DNA from: Eucommia ulmoides
Lineage: Eukaryota > Streptophyta > Magnoliopsida > Garryales > Eucommiaceae
Direction: 5' to 3'
DNA: 64,000 bases
Assembly: GCA_016647705.1 (NCBI GenBank)
Contig: CM028340.1
Span: 8,123,001 to 8,187,000, forward strand
Under the pieces are notes generated by a model. It was not told where the DNA came from. It searched no databases and saw only the letters and a list, made by a program, of their open reading frames with translations. The translations under genes were made by a program, and so were the position numbers. How positions within the stretch are numbered: position 1 is the first letter of the stretch; the number at the start of each line of letters is the position of its first letter. Of the stretch, positions 47,542 through 57,035 are shown in pieces.

Positions 47542-48267
47542 CTTTCTCTCTCTCTCAACCGAATTAGTGTGCCCTCACCCCTTTCTTATTCTCTTTCTCC
47601 TCACTCTCTCTCTTGTTCATCTTTTTTTTTTTTTATTTCTTTTTTTTTTTCTTTATTTTTTCTTATTTTTATTTTTTTTTTTCAATTTTTCTTATTTTTT
47701 TCTATATTATTTTTTTTGTAATAAAATAAAAATAAACTAAACTATAAAATAAAACATAAAATTTTTGCGCAACGGTCAAAATATTGTGTCTACACACACA
47801 ATTAAATGAATGATGATAAAAAAAATGTGCACATCTAAAATATCAAATAATCTCTCTCTCTTTGTCATCTCAAAAACGTGGGAGAGAAGTTTAAAATAGG
47901 AAGGATTTTTTTAATTATTAAATCCACATAAAGAATTAATCAATTTATCAATAATCCATGCGTTTAGCTTGAAAACCGCCGAGTAAGTTGAATAATTATC
48001 TAAATACTCAAAGAGAATTATTTTTTAAATTAATGCATATGACCCCCTCTATGTAAATTTTCTAAAAAGAATTCCGAAAGATTGTGCATGTTTTCTAAAG
48101 CGAATTTCTCATGATGAGTATTTTGATTATTGCATAAATATGCGTTGCTACAATCAACTAAAATTTAGTAAATACTAAAATTATTATATGAAATTTTAAC
48201 AAATTTTACGTGAATTTACGTAAATAACGTAAACAAATAACTTACATCTTTTTTGAGATGGTAGAAT

Positions 48268-49000
48268 CGATTATAATTGCTACAGTGGAGCCACCATTCA
48301 GATTTGCAGAAACAAAAGGTTGAGCAAGATTGTATAAAGATGGGCATACATCATCCATTATTACTGAAATAATTTTGAAATCAAATTTCATGAACTCTAG
48401 GATCAATAGACGAACTTCCTAAGTCATCTGCAACTTCATTCTTGCGAAAGTATTCATTGATAAAAGTTGACTTATATATTGTAAAGATTAAAATTATTAT
48501 ATTAACTAATTGTCTTTAAACAATGATACTTGATTAAATGAAATTTAAAAATAAAAATAAAAATCATTATGTTACCTTATTTTAGAAGGTATAACGGATT
48601 GTTCAGCGTCTAACGTTAATCATTCGATTTGGGGAGATAAACTTGGTTATTCAATTGTTATAGTTGAAGCGCCATTCCGATTTGCAGAAATAAAAGGTTC
48701 AACAAGGTTGTACGAAAAAAAAATCATACATCATCCATTCTATGGATAGAATTTGGAATAAAAGTTGTATGAACCCGAGGATCAATAGATGGAAAGTACA
48801 AAAGTTGACCTATATATGGTAAAGATTAAATTTATTACACTAATTACTTGCCTTCGAACACTGATGCTTGAATACATAAAATAAAATAAAAAAATAACTA
48901 TTATCTTACCTCATTTGAGAAGGTGTAATTCTTTACCCAACATCTAGTGTTCAACATTCATTTAGTCATGTACAAAAAATATTTCAGTGAGATTCTGTGG
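48268..49000 (-). repeat. Tandem duplication, period of about 378 bp, of an exon-like unit
   Basis: GATTTGCAGAAA occurs at 48301 and 48679. Surrounding blocks (catcatccatt, aggatcaatag, aaaagttgac, tatat-gtaaagattaaa, then a 'ttacct..tt..agaaggt' end) recur in the same order. Each unit ends on the minus strand at a GTAA donor-like site (near 48575 and 48908). Confidence 0.65.
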
Positions 49001-49780
49001 AGAAGGTAAGTTTATTTCAAAAATGAAATCTATTTCATTATCCAAAATTACTAGAATAGTCTAATCTCTGAGAACGCCCACAACTCTGGAGTTACATGAA
49101 CTTCAAGTCACTGATTATTCATATGATTGTATAATCATTATTAGTTTTGATAGACGTTCAGATGTTTCATCTAATAATAGATGTCTTCTTTCCAGGTACT
49201 GATGTTTGCAAAAATTCAAATGATCAAATTTATCGTGTTCCCTTCGTTTTCGTGGAGGTGTAACATGCTTTGATATATCATTCTTATTGAATGTTCCTTC
49301 TTCATGATTTTCCAAAATCTAGCATTCTTCTTTTTCTCGTTTCCTTTGTATATGTTGGGCTAAAATAGTATTTGATATGACATTACCATTCGACTTAAGA
49401 ATAACGTTGACATGAATTTTAATTTAATAATTATCTATATGTATTTATATAATGAACTAAAAGTGATGCTATGTCAACCTACAAATCGTAAACAATATGG
49501 ATAACATCACAATGATACTATCTCAAGACTAAGAGTATGAAAATAATTTGAAATAAAACAAATAACTAACAAAAAATAATTAACTACAATACAGCCAATC
49601 AAAGTGTATGACCTGAAATAAGTAATCAATAATTAACCACGTTATTAAGGTCATTCTCCTTTCTTTTCCTTCTACTATTTGAAGTAAGTTTTGATTCAAC
49701 TTAGAAACTCCATCACCATTTGTCTTCCGCTTTTCCATAGCTAAATGATTTTCTTTAGGAGGATAAAAAACATATAACCA

Positions 49781-50006
49781 AAAAAATTTAAATGAATTTG
49801 TTTTTTTAAGAACAATATGTCATCATTGTATTTTGAAATTCTAAAGATAAAAAATATAATAAAATTTAATGATCAATCATAAATTTCATAATTAAAAAAA
49901 TTAAATGAATATGTTTTTTAAAGAACAATATGTCATCATTGTATTTTGAAATTCTAAAGATAAAAAATATAATAAAATTTAATAATTAATCATAAATTTC
50001 ATAATT
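49781..50006 (+). repeat. 113-bp tandem duplication
   Basis: 49781-49893 and 49894-50006 are nearly identical (core AAGAACAATATGTCATCATT). AT-rich, non-coding. Confidence 0.85.
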
Positions 50007-50201
50007 AGTCAAAGTATGACGTGAAATATGTGATAATTAAAAGGCTTGCCTACGGGGAGGTGTCTTTTTAATATAGAAACTACTAATTCAACCCAACATG
50101 TTTTCTTTATACCGGTAGCTCCTTTTGCCATTTGTGGACAAATATACTCTTATTTAATAAGATTTTAACTTCCTAATATGTGTGAGAAACAGATATGTAA
50201 C

Positions 50202-50340
50202 TTACTAATATATGCGGCACCACATTTCATTTTTAATTACTCCTAAAAACGTGAAAACAAATTTGATAACTTCCTAATATGTGCGGCACCACATTTTATT
50301 TTTAATTACTTCTAAAAATGTGAAAACAAATATGGTAACT
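50202..50340 (+). repeat. Tandem duplication of about 70 bp
   Basis: The unit containing ATGCGGCACCACATTT and 'taattact.ctaaaaa.gtgaaaacaaat' occurs twice. A partial third start (ACTTCCTAATATGTG) lies at 50171. Confidence 0.75.
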
Positions 50341-50344
50341 TCCG

Positions 50345-51545
50345 ATCAAAATAATTGAACAAGAAACATGCGAATTTTATTACAAATCTATTTGTGGATT
50401 TTTTTTTTTTTTTTACTCAATAATCATCAGGAGAACGTCCTCTTTAAAATGAGATATTAATTACTTATTTTGGTGTTGTGAATCGTATTTTATATAAATG
50501 TTCCATGTAACATCTATTAGTCCATATGGCAACAATGTTGATTGTAATATTTGATGATTAACTGTGATGTTACTATTATAAATAACATTGCTACGATATG
50601 TGTGTCCCGTGAGTGTTGAATATAATATCTCATGTGATAAAAATAATATTAATTAATATTGCCCTGTATAAAACCGTGTTAATTGTAATATGAAAGTGAA
50701 AAACTGAAAATTCCAAAAATATCATGTTGAATGTAACACAAATTTGAAACTAATGAAAAAATAGAGAATATAATATCCTTTTGAAGATTTTATTTAGACG
50801 AACCTGAAATAATTAGATTATAAAAAAATATGTACAACAATAGTTATTTTGATTTTAATAAATGATTTTGTGTTAAACTGTTAAATATGGAATATTTTAA
50901 TTATTATTTATGTGAAAATCGTTAAATATGGAAGATTTCAATCCCTCAAATCATGTATGGGTAAATTAGTGATAGTAATTTTCGCATTTTTTTAAATTGG
51001 AACTAAATTGTTCATACAATTTGTAAAACGTGAGTATTTGATTCATTTTAAACTAGTTGGCATCAATTGGTAGTTTGATTCTTAATTTAGGCTTAGCTGG
51101 TTATTTTTTCTAATTAAAATTAAAATTATTAATTTCAAATAACCTTTCTAATCATCCACCTACTTTTCAAATTTCAGATAATAAAAGTTAAATAAATTTT
51201 GATAATTTTCATTGGTTTCTTAAAGAATAGTCAATGTACCATTAATTTTAGAAGTTAGTCATAAAGAAATATAAAATATAAACTAAATAATAAAAAAATT
51301 ATATTACGCTAATATTTTTATCAATAAAGTGATGGAGGATTTCATAGTTAACTAAATTGTAAAGAATTTTTCAGATACAATAAAAATGATAGGAGGCACT
51401 TTTTGTATTTGTCGAGGTGACAGAGAGTGTCTCGAATTTAAATTTTTATTTAAAAAAATGAGAAGAAAACTAAAAAAGAAGAAATAGAGAGGACACCTTA
51501 AATTTACCTTACATGGAAAGGAACATTTGGAGCATATTATATAAG
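50345..51545. other. AT-rich sequence, nothing recognised
   Basis: No exon, RNA gene or transposon terminus seen. A poly-T run lies at 50399-50414. Confidence 0.5.
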
Positions 51546-51790
51546 GTTAATTATACTTTATCCATGTGATTAGATCGTTTTGTATTTTGTCCCTTTGTGA
51601 TATTCTTGTCATCATTTTGTCTTCTATGATTAAATCTTTGTTTTATTTTATCCCCCTCGTTAGCACTTTGTTCCTTGTGGTTATACTTACATCAAGTGAT
51701 AAAGTGCAACAAAGTCTAACTATAAGGAATAATGTGGGGACGAAAATACCACATGGGAACAAAATGTAAAATGACCTAATTACATTTATA
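51546..51790. mobile_element. Small foldback MITE-like element
   Basis: The left arm 51570-51608 (TTAGATCGTTTTGTATTTTG...) pairs with the inverse of the right arm 51741-51780, roughly 40 bases with scattered mismatches. The loop also holds short inverted pieces (aaagt/actt). A total of about 210-245 bp is typical for a MITE. Superfamily unclear because no target duplication was fixed. The 67-codon frame over it is not credible. Confidence 0.5.
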
Positions 51791-52432
51791 TATGAATTTA
51801 TGATATTAGTGAATTAATCGTCATCATAACCCTAGTTTTAGAATTGGTATGCCCTAATACTATACCAACCATATAATGATCATAATTTCTAATGTTTTGA
51901 AGAAAAGTATGAACTTTATGTTGAATATTGTCGTCTATCCGATTGTCAAATTCAGGACCTAGCTATCTATATTCTCTACATGGTATTTGGTCTATCTTGG
52001 ACCATTTATCCTGCATATAACTTATGTAGTTATGTTTAATTGTCTTTTATGGCCTGTACTTTGATATTGTTTTGTTTTGTACCCTTTACCTTAAAAACCT
52101 ACACCTGCTTATAATCAATTGAATTTTTTTATAGATTAAATTAAAATTTTCATCTGAACTCGGGAAATGAACAAAATTATAATTATTTTAAATTTCATTT
52201 TGTCTTTATTAAAAAAATTAGCGGGAGACACAGATCAAGATGTGGAGAGAAAATATTAATTTTTTATTATCTTTAAAAATTAAATTTAAATTAAAAATTA
52301 TACAAAAATTAGTTCATATTTTGAATGAAATGTGAGTTTCTTCTTTTAGTTGAAATTAGTGTGCAAATTTTTAAACAAGAGAGATTAAAATAAAACAAGA
52401 CCAAAATACGAGGAAATAATTAACGCCATAAC
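51791..52432. other. AT-rich sequence, nothing recognised
   Basis: No coding or structural signal seen. Confidence 0.5.
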
Positions 52433-52435
52433 TTA

Positions 52436-53110
52436 GGTGGCGTTTGATAACCGTTTCTGTTTCTATTCCAGCAGTGAGATAAGAATGGGATGAGATGATA
52501 TGAGATGAAAATTTTGTTTTTTTCTTGGGAGTAGATTCGCGTTTGGTAACTATAATTTTATCTTATTTTTGTTTTGGGAAGAGAATTGTGTTTGGTAACG
52601 ATTTTATCCTAAAATATTTATTTATTTATTATTTTAATTTTTTCTGTTTTGGCCTGACGGCGATGGCGCTGTCGCCGGCCGGACGGCGGTAGCTTCGGCG
52701 CCGGCGGATGGCGGTGGCTCCCGCCGGAAGGCAGTGGCGCCAGTGACGGCCGGAAGGAAATGGCGCCGGCGACGGCCGGACAGCGGTGGCGGGTGGTGAC
52801 AGTGGTCGGCGGCTGGAAGTGGCCGGAAAATCTCCGGCCGGATGGTTACCGGCGATGGGCGGTGGCCGGCGGCGGACGGTGGTCGGCCGGCGGATGAACA
52901 GTGACAATGTGTTTTGGGAATGGAATGAGAATAATGAGAAATAATTTTTTTTTGTTTCTCATTTCTCAAGAAAAAAGTAGGCACAATTTTCAAATAGGAA
53001 TAAAATGGAAACGGAAATAAAAATTATCAAACATTATTTTCAAACAGAATTTTCAAAAATCTAGCAATGGGATAAAAATTTATGGAATGGAAACAGTTAC
53101 CAAAAGGGCC
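52436..53110. mobile_element. PIF/Harbinger-like MITE (675 bp, TSD TTA)
   Basis: The left end GGTGGCGTTTGATAACCG and inverted right end CAGTTACCAAAAGGGCC are flanked by TTA at 52433-52435 and 53111-53113. It is close to the element at 21649 in length (679 bp), sub-terminal phrases and a CCGG-rich core (52650-52890). The Pro/Arg-rich frames of 92 and 119 aa on the minus strand are composition artefacts. Confidence 0.82.
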
Positions 53111-53113
53111 TTA

Positions 53114-54189
53114 TCAATGAAGTTTGCAAGCTTCTAAATATAGTCTTCATTTTCCTACCTTACAAGGTATTAAAAAATAACGAAAAAATATTTAATTAAA
53201 TTATTATTTTATTTTTTATACTAATAAATATATCCCTGAGATTTTCTTATTTTTACACACTCCTTTCTCTCCGGCGAGCAAACATCGCCAGTGCCATCAC
53301 CCGGCGTTGGATTTCATCTATCTTCTCTCTCTCTCTCTCTTCTTCTAACCCCCCACTCTCACTGGTATTCCCAATCCACCCAACACCGTTGGCCTCCCAC
53401 TCTCCTGTCCACCGCCTCTCTCCTCTTCTTTTCTTATTCTTCTTCTTGTCACTTTTTAAGATTGCTCGAATTTGTAAATCCAAGCAATCTTTTTGTGTGT
53501 GTATATATATATATACAGAGAGAGAGGCAACGAACAAGAAGGCGGATTGGAGTGGGGGTGGTTTGTGAATTTTTTGGAAAAAAATAAAATTATAATGAGA
53601 AGAATTAAAAAAAAAAAAAACTATTTTAAATTTTTTTAGATTTTCTTTTAAAACAAGCATCCATATTTAATAAAAATGGTATACACATATATAGTTAGAG
53701 TTAATAGCATAGACATCCCCTGGTATGTTTTAAAGATCTTCCGGTATGTCCTTATATATGGAAGTTAGTACGAGAACACCTTGTTGCCAAAAAGAGAAGA
53801 AGATAAAATGACTTTTTTACCCCCAATTTTATCAGAATTAATAATATAGAGTAACTAAAAAAATATTAGAAGTCAATTACTATTGTGCCCTTCATATAGA
53901 TTTAGATATTTTATTTTTAAATAATTTTTTAAAGTTTTCTTTTTCCCTTTTTCCTTCTTTTTGTTCCCTTTTTTCATCTTGCTTTACCACAACACCATCA
54001 CTAACACCATCTTCTATCGCCGGCCACACTACTGTCGCCGACACCATCTTCCATCACCGACCATGACACCGCCAACACTATACTAGATCCAGTTTGCCAC
54101 CATCTTCAATATCTTTTTCTTTTTGTTTCTGTTTCATCATCTAGTAGTGCTGCTAAAAATTAAGGTTGAGTTAAATGCGATGAGAAATC
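53114..54189. other. Non-coding stretch with CT and TA/GA microsatellites
   Basis: CT-rich sequence at 53322-53345, a TA run at 53502-53514 followed by a GA run, and pyrimidine-rich sequence at 53930-54140 ('caccatcttc...gccaccatctt'). It resembles a leader or LINE 5' region, but no start or exon is assignable. Long frames on both strands at 53253-53660 are low-complexity. Confidence 0.45.
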
Positions 54190-55077
54190 TTTAATGACCT
54201 GGGGTTTACTGCGTCTTCGAATATCGATCCGCATGGCAGGGTCGATGGGTTGTGGATGCTTTGGATACTCGAATGAGTTTCTGTTCACTAATTGGCCACC
54301 AGTAATCAAGTGATCCGTGCAAAGATTAAAACGACTGATTTTGAAGATTGGGTGCTCTTAGTCGTCTAGGCCAGTCATAACCCTAGGGAAAGTAGTGAAT
54401 TGTGGAAGAAATTTTACCAAACTTCCTTGAGTTGCACCTCCCCTTGGATGGTGGCCAACAACTTCAATGATGTGGAGGCCCAAGCTGAGAAATTCCGCTC
54501 CTGCATGCCATCGGACCTTGTGATGATTAACAAGTTAAACAGAAATGTGGATGACTACGGACTGGTGGTCTGGGCTCCTATGGACCCAAATTCACTTGGT
54601 TTGGAACCAACAAAAATAGTATCAGGATCGGGAAAAGACGATCGTGTGATGGCCAATGATGCTCAAACTTCCCTAAGGTAGTTGCTGAAACCCTCCCTTG
54701 TAAGTATTTTGATCACTCTCCTATTATTCTTCATATGCTTGGGCTTACTAAAATCACGAAAATCAAATCTCTTCGATTTGAGTCCATGTAGTTGACGCAC
54801 CATAATTTTAATAGCTTCATGAAACATAATTGTAATAAAGAGAAGGTTGGCCTTGATTTAAAACTTGATCAACTCGCTAATAAGATTAAAAACTGGAATA
54901 AAGAGACTTTCGGTAACCTTTTCAAAAGGAAGGAAAATATTCTTTCTAGACTGAAAGGTATTCAATTAACCCTAGATAGGAAATCCATTGATTATCTTGA
55001 AAACCTAGAGAAAGACTTGCTTAAATATTACTTGTCATTTCTCAAGCAAAAAGAAATTTTCAAGTCTCATAGTTAAA
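54190..55077 (+). pseudogene. LINE (L1-type) ORF2 fragment: endonuclease and linker
   Basis: Plus strand, several frames. GRVDGLWMLW near 54237, LWKKFYQTSL and SPWMVANNFNDV (54400-54470; the conserved motif is usually 'GDFND'), KFTWFGTNKNSIRIGKRR at about 54586-54640 in a shifted frame, then FPKVVAETLP..FDHSPIILH (the 'SDH' box as FDH) and LRFESM with LTHHNFNSFM, and the linker NKIKNWNKETFGNLFKRKEN to FLKQKEIF at 55060. It stops before the reverse transcriptase; no poly-A tail or target duplication is seen. Apurinic-type endonuclease residues are partly replaced. Dead fragment. Confidence 0.85.
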
Positions 55078-55505
55078 TGTATTTTTTCTTGTAGTGCGAC
55101 TAGAAAAATAAAGAATATCAAGTTACCAAATATCTTGGGTTTTTACATTTATTCATATTAAAGAACTAAGACACTCCTACTTAATATCTAAGATCTACAT
55201 CAACATTGATATAATTAAATAATAATATAAAATACATTTTATTATTTATTTGAAATTATTATTAGAAACAACCCTGCCTAGAATTGTCTGTAACTCGATC
55301 TTATCCTCGACAAGAGTTGTTTGTACCATACATGTATCCTGATGAAGGGTGGTAGTTAAAGACGTGCATGGATGCTGGTGAGTACAAGATGGGGGTCACG
55401 TTCATACTTGCAGATTGAGAGCCTTCAACTGCCTTCGATGGCTCTCACAAATTCCATGTGTTCTTTGCACAATGAGATAAGTTGGTGATTGAGGTGTCGA
55501 TAGGT
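55078..55505. other. Flank of the LTR element, nothing recognised
   Basis: AT-rich to 55260, then a GC-richer stretch (55265-55505) that directly adjoins the target duplication and continues after the insertion at 62765. No product recognised. Confidence 0.45.
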
Positions 55506-55510
55506 GTGTA

Positions 55511-55967
55511 TGTTGGAAAAAATTTTGTGGGCTAACATTAATTGAATAAATTATTTTACAAAAACGGGTTAATGGATAGTTTAGTATATAACCAGGCCAA
55601 ATAATCAAATATCATATTTGGGCTGTGACATATTTTATGTAGAAGTCCAGATAAGTGACAAGTGTAGGTTTTGGGTTTCGTTGAAACCCGTTATGGAAGG
55701 GCCCAATGAAAAACTCTAATATAAATAACTAGGTCCCTCCCTAGTCTAGATTAAGAATTTTTTCCCATTAAGAGTCTCCACCATAATAATCTAGATGATA
55801 GGTGGAAAGACCTAGTGTATAATCCGCTGCGACAGTTCAATTTCCTGCGATTGCCGAGACAAGTACGCTTTCAATTACCGTTCTTGATTGTTGTGTCTTA
55901 TAATCCATATATGCTATAGATTATTAATTAATTCCGTATTATTGTGATTATAAGATATAATCAACAT
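55511..55967 (+). repeat. 5' LTR (457 bp)
   Basis: From TGTTGGAAAAAATTTTG to ATATAATCAACA. TATAAATA at 55720-55727 is the likely promoter TATA box and is matched in the 3' LTR at 62512-62519. Confidence 0.92.
55720..55727 (+). promoter_or_regulatory. LTR TATA box
   Basis: TATAAATA sits about 210 bases into the LTR; the same position in the 3' LTR reads TATAAATT. Confidence 0.55.
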
Positions 55968-55969
55968 GT

Positions 55970-55981
55970 GGTATCAGAACT
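55970..55981 (+). other. Primer-binding site
   Basis: TGGTATCAGAAC starts two bases after the LTR and matches the initiator-Met tRNA complement over its first ten bases. Confidence 0.8.
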
Positions 55982-56256
55982 AACATACATGATTTAAGAT
56001 TGACAATTATTTCGAATACGGTACTTCTTTTGTATATCCGCTAATCTTCTCTCTATCTCCGTTTGCATCCTCCTCGTTATCAAATACAATTGACAACTCC
56101 ATCTCCACTGTTTTCTTTTGATGTATAATTGGATGCATCGAAATGAAGATGGTGGAATCAAGGAAAACCTTTCGAATTCCAATCTAATTGGCTCAGTGAA
56201 TATTAGATATTCTGTTTTGGTTTAGAAACCCTACTAATATGAGACTAATTCAACAT

Positions 56257-56437
56257 GATGCCGTCTACGTCAAACCCTTCGAAACAAACAGTTCTCATCA
56301 CCCCCGGCCAGACCACCAACGTTCTTCTCAAAACGAAACCCTATTTCCCCAATGTGACTTTTCTCATGGCCGCCAGGCCTTACTTCACCGGCTAATGCAC
56401 CTTTGACAACTCCACCATCGCCGTCATTCTAGAATAC
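56257..56437 (+). pseudogene. Captured laccase exon fragment, sense
   Basis: Reads [10 protein letters not shown], then after a one-base shift near 56287 [30 protein letters not shown], a stop, and TFDNSTIAVILEY. This is the second-cupredoxin-domain segment of plant laccases (multicopper oxidases), where 'PGQTTNVLL' and 'MAARPY' are family signatures. It ends at a poly-A tract (56438-56460). About 60 residues of a protein usually near 570 long. No copper-ligand motif is included. Confidence 0.88.
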
Positions 56438-56518
56438 AAAAAAAAAAAAAAAAAAAAAAAATTAAATAAAAAAAAAAAAAACCATCAGAGAAATCTTCGA
56501 TTCATAAGAGTCAACGCC

Positions 56519-56590
56519 TGATGAAGCCGAGCTTGCCGGCGCTCAACTCCACCGGATTCGTCACCAATTTTACGAAGAAATTCCGTCATG
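56519..56590 (+). pseudogene. Captured laccase fragment, sense, second piece
   Basis: LMKPSLPALNSTGFVTNFTK plus a few residues matches the laccase segment 'P.LPA.N.T.F...F..K.R' that normally follows the piece at 56257-56437. It is separated from it by poly-A and about 60 unrelated bases. Confidence 0.75.
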
Positions 56591-56737
56591 GTGTAGTTGA
56601 ATTGGGTTGGCGGGTTGGTCAGAAAATCGGACGTGTAAACGCCATAGGTTTTTCTGGTGAAGTAGGACTATAACAGTGCCGTCCTGGGAAGAGCGAAAGA
56701 GACGTTAATGTAGGCTGCGATTTTCGTCCCGTTGGAT
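56587..56737 (-). pseudogene. Captured laccase fragment, inverted
   Basis: The minus strand reads NGTKIAAYINVSFALPRTAL, a stop, then SYFTRKTYGVYTSDFLTNPP and FNYTMTE. This is the downstream laccase block ('NGT.FAASINN.SF..P...LLQ..FF...GVYT.DFP.NPP..FNYT'). It is antisense to the adjoining pieces, so the capture included an inversion. Confidence 0.85.
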
Positions 56738-56786
56738 CCTCTAACAATAAACCAATTTGTTTCACGTATACAATTCTCCTTAAATT

Positions 56787-57035
56787 ATGTGTCAAACTGT
56801 TGGATTTAGAATTTTTGAAGTTCCTTCACTGCCGTACTATAAGGGAAGGTATTCAAACGTGATTGTGGGTGGTGCTCTGGTTGATACCTACGGAAAATTA
56901 GGATCAATGGGAGATGCTTGTAAAGTGTTTGAAAATCTTGAACAGAGGGATAATGTTTTATGGTCTTCTTTACTTGCTGGATTGCATCAGAACGATGAGG
57001 CTCAAGAGGGGATTGATATTAGGGTTTTGAAATAG
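56787..57035 (+). pseudogene. Captured pentatricopeptide-repeat (PPR) gene fragment
   Basis: An 82-codon open frame. From about residue 23 it reads SNVIVGGALVDTYGKLGSMG, DACKVFENLEQRDNVLWSSL and LAGLHQNDEAQEGIDI, matching plant PLS-type PPR proteins ('..GNALVDMYGKCG....A..VF..M..RD..SW..ML.GY...G...EAL'). It covers roughly one and a half repeats of a protein that usually has ten or more. PPR proteins act in organelle RNA processing; this piece lacks targeting and C-terminal domains. It sits 50 bp after the inverted laccase fragment. Confidence 0.85.

Larger units (their letters stand above)
42300..47794 (-). repeat. Long 5' LTR of the Tat-like gypsy element, split by a nested insertion
   Basis: On the minus strand the LTR starts TGTAGACACAATATTTTGAC at 47794, a start typical of Tat/Athila-type LTRs. 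It runs leftward to roughly 42300, just before the gag leader. The phrase around 42760-42815 ('ggggttcggttatgctcggg...ggcacccca') is characteristic of this LTR class. The nested element at 44468-47541 interrupts it; without it the LTR would be about 2.4 kb. The inner end is uncertain; a TGGTATCTTAAGA at 42300 on the minus strand could be a decayed PBS. Confidence 0.6.
47795..50050 (-). other. Unidentified exon-like minus-strand segments
   Basis: Several pieces read on the minus strand like exons with GT donors: 49740-49630 (MEKRKTNGDGVSKLNQNLLQ), 49410-49115 (SNTILAQHIQRKREKEE, then ERRHLLLDETSERLSKLIMI before a stop) and two related segments at 48810-48600 and 48460-48255. The 'ILAQHIQRKRE' phrase distantly recalls N-terminal parts of plant Helitron-type proteins; that is a guess. 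No frame spans the region and the product is not recognised. 47797-48240 is AT-rich and empty. Confidence 0.35.

Noticed and set aside
47525..47740. 71-aa Phe/Leu-rich frame
   Set aside because: Poly-T/CT run at the edge of the Tat-like LTR.
52629..52993. 92-aa and 119-aa Pro/Arg-rich frames
   Set aside because: GC-rich core of the 52436 MITE, as in its relatives.
53253..53660. 135-aa minus-strand frame and 98-aa plus-strand frame
   Set aside because: They run through CT and TA/GA microsatellites; no domain and no splice context.
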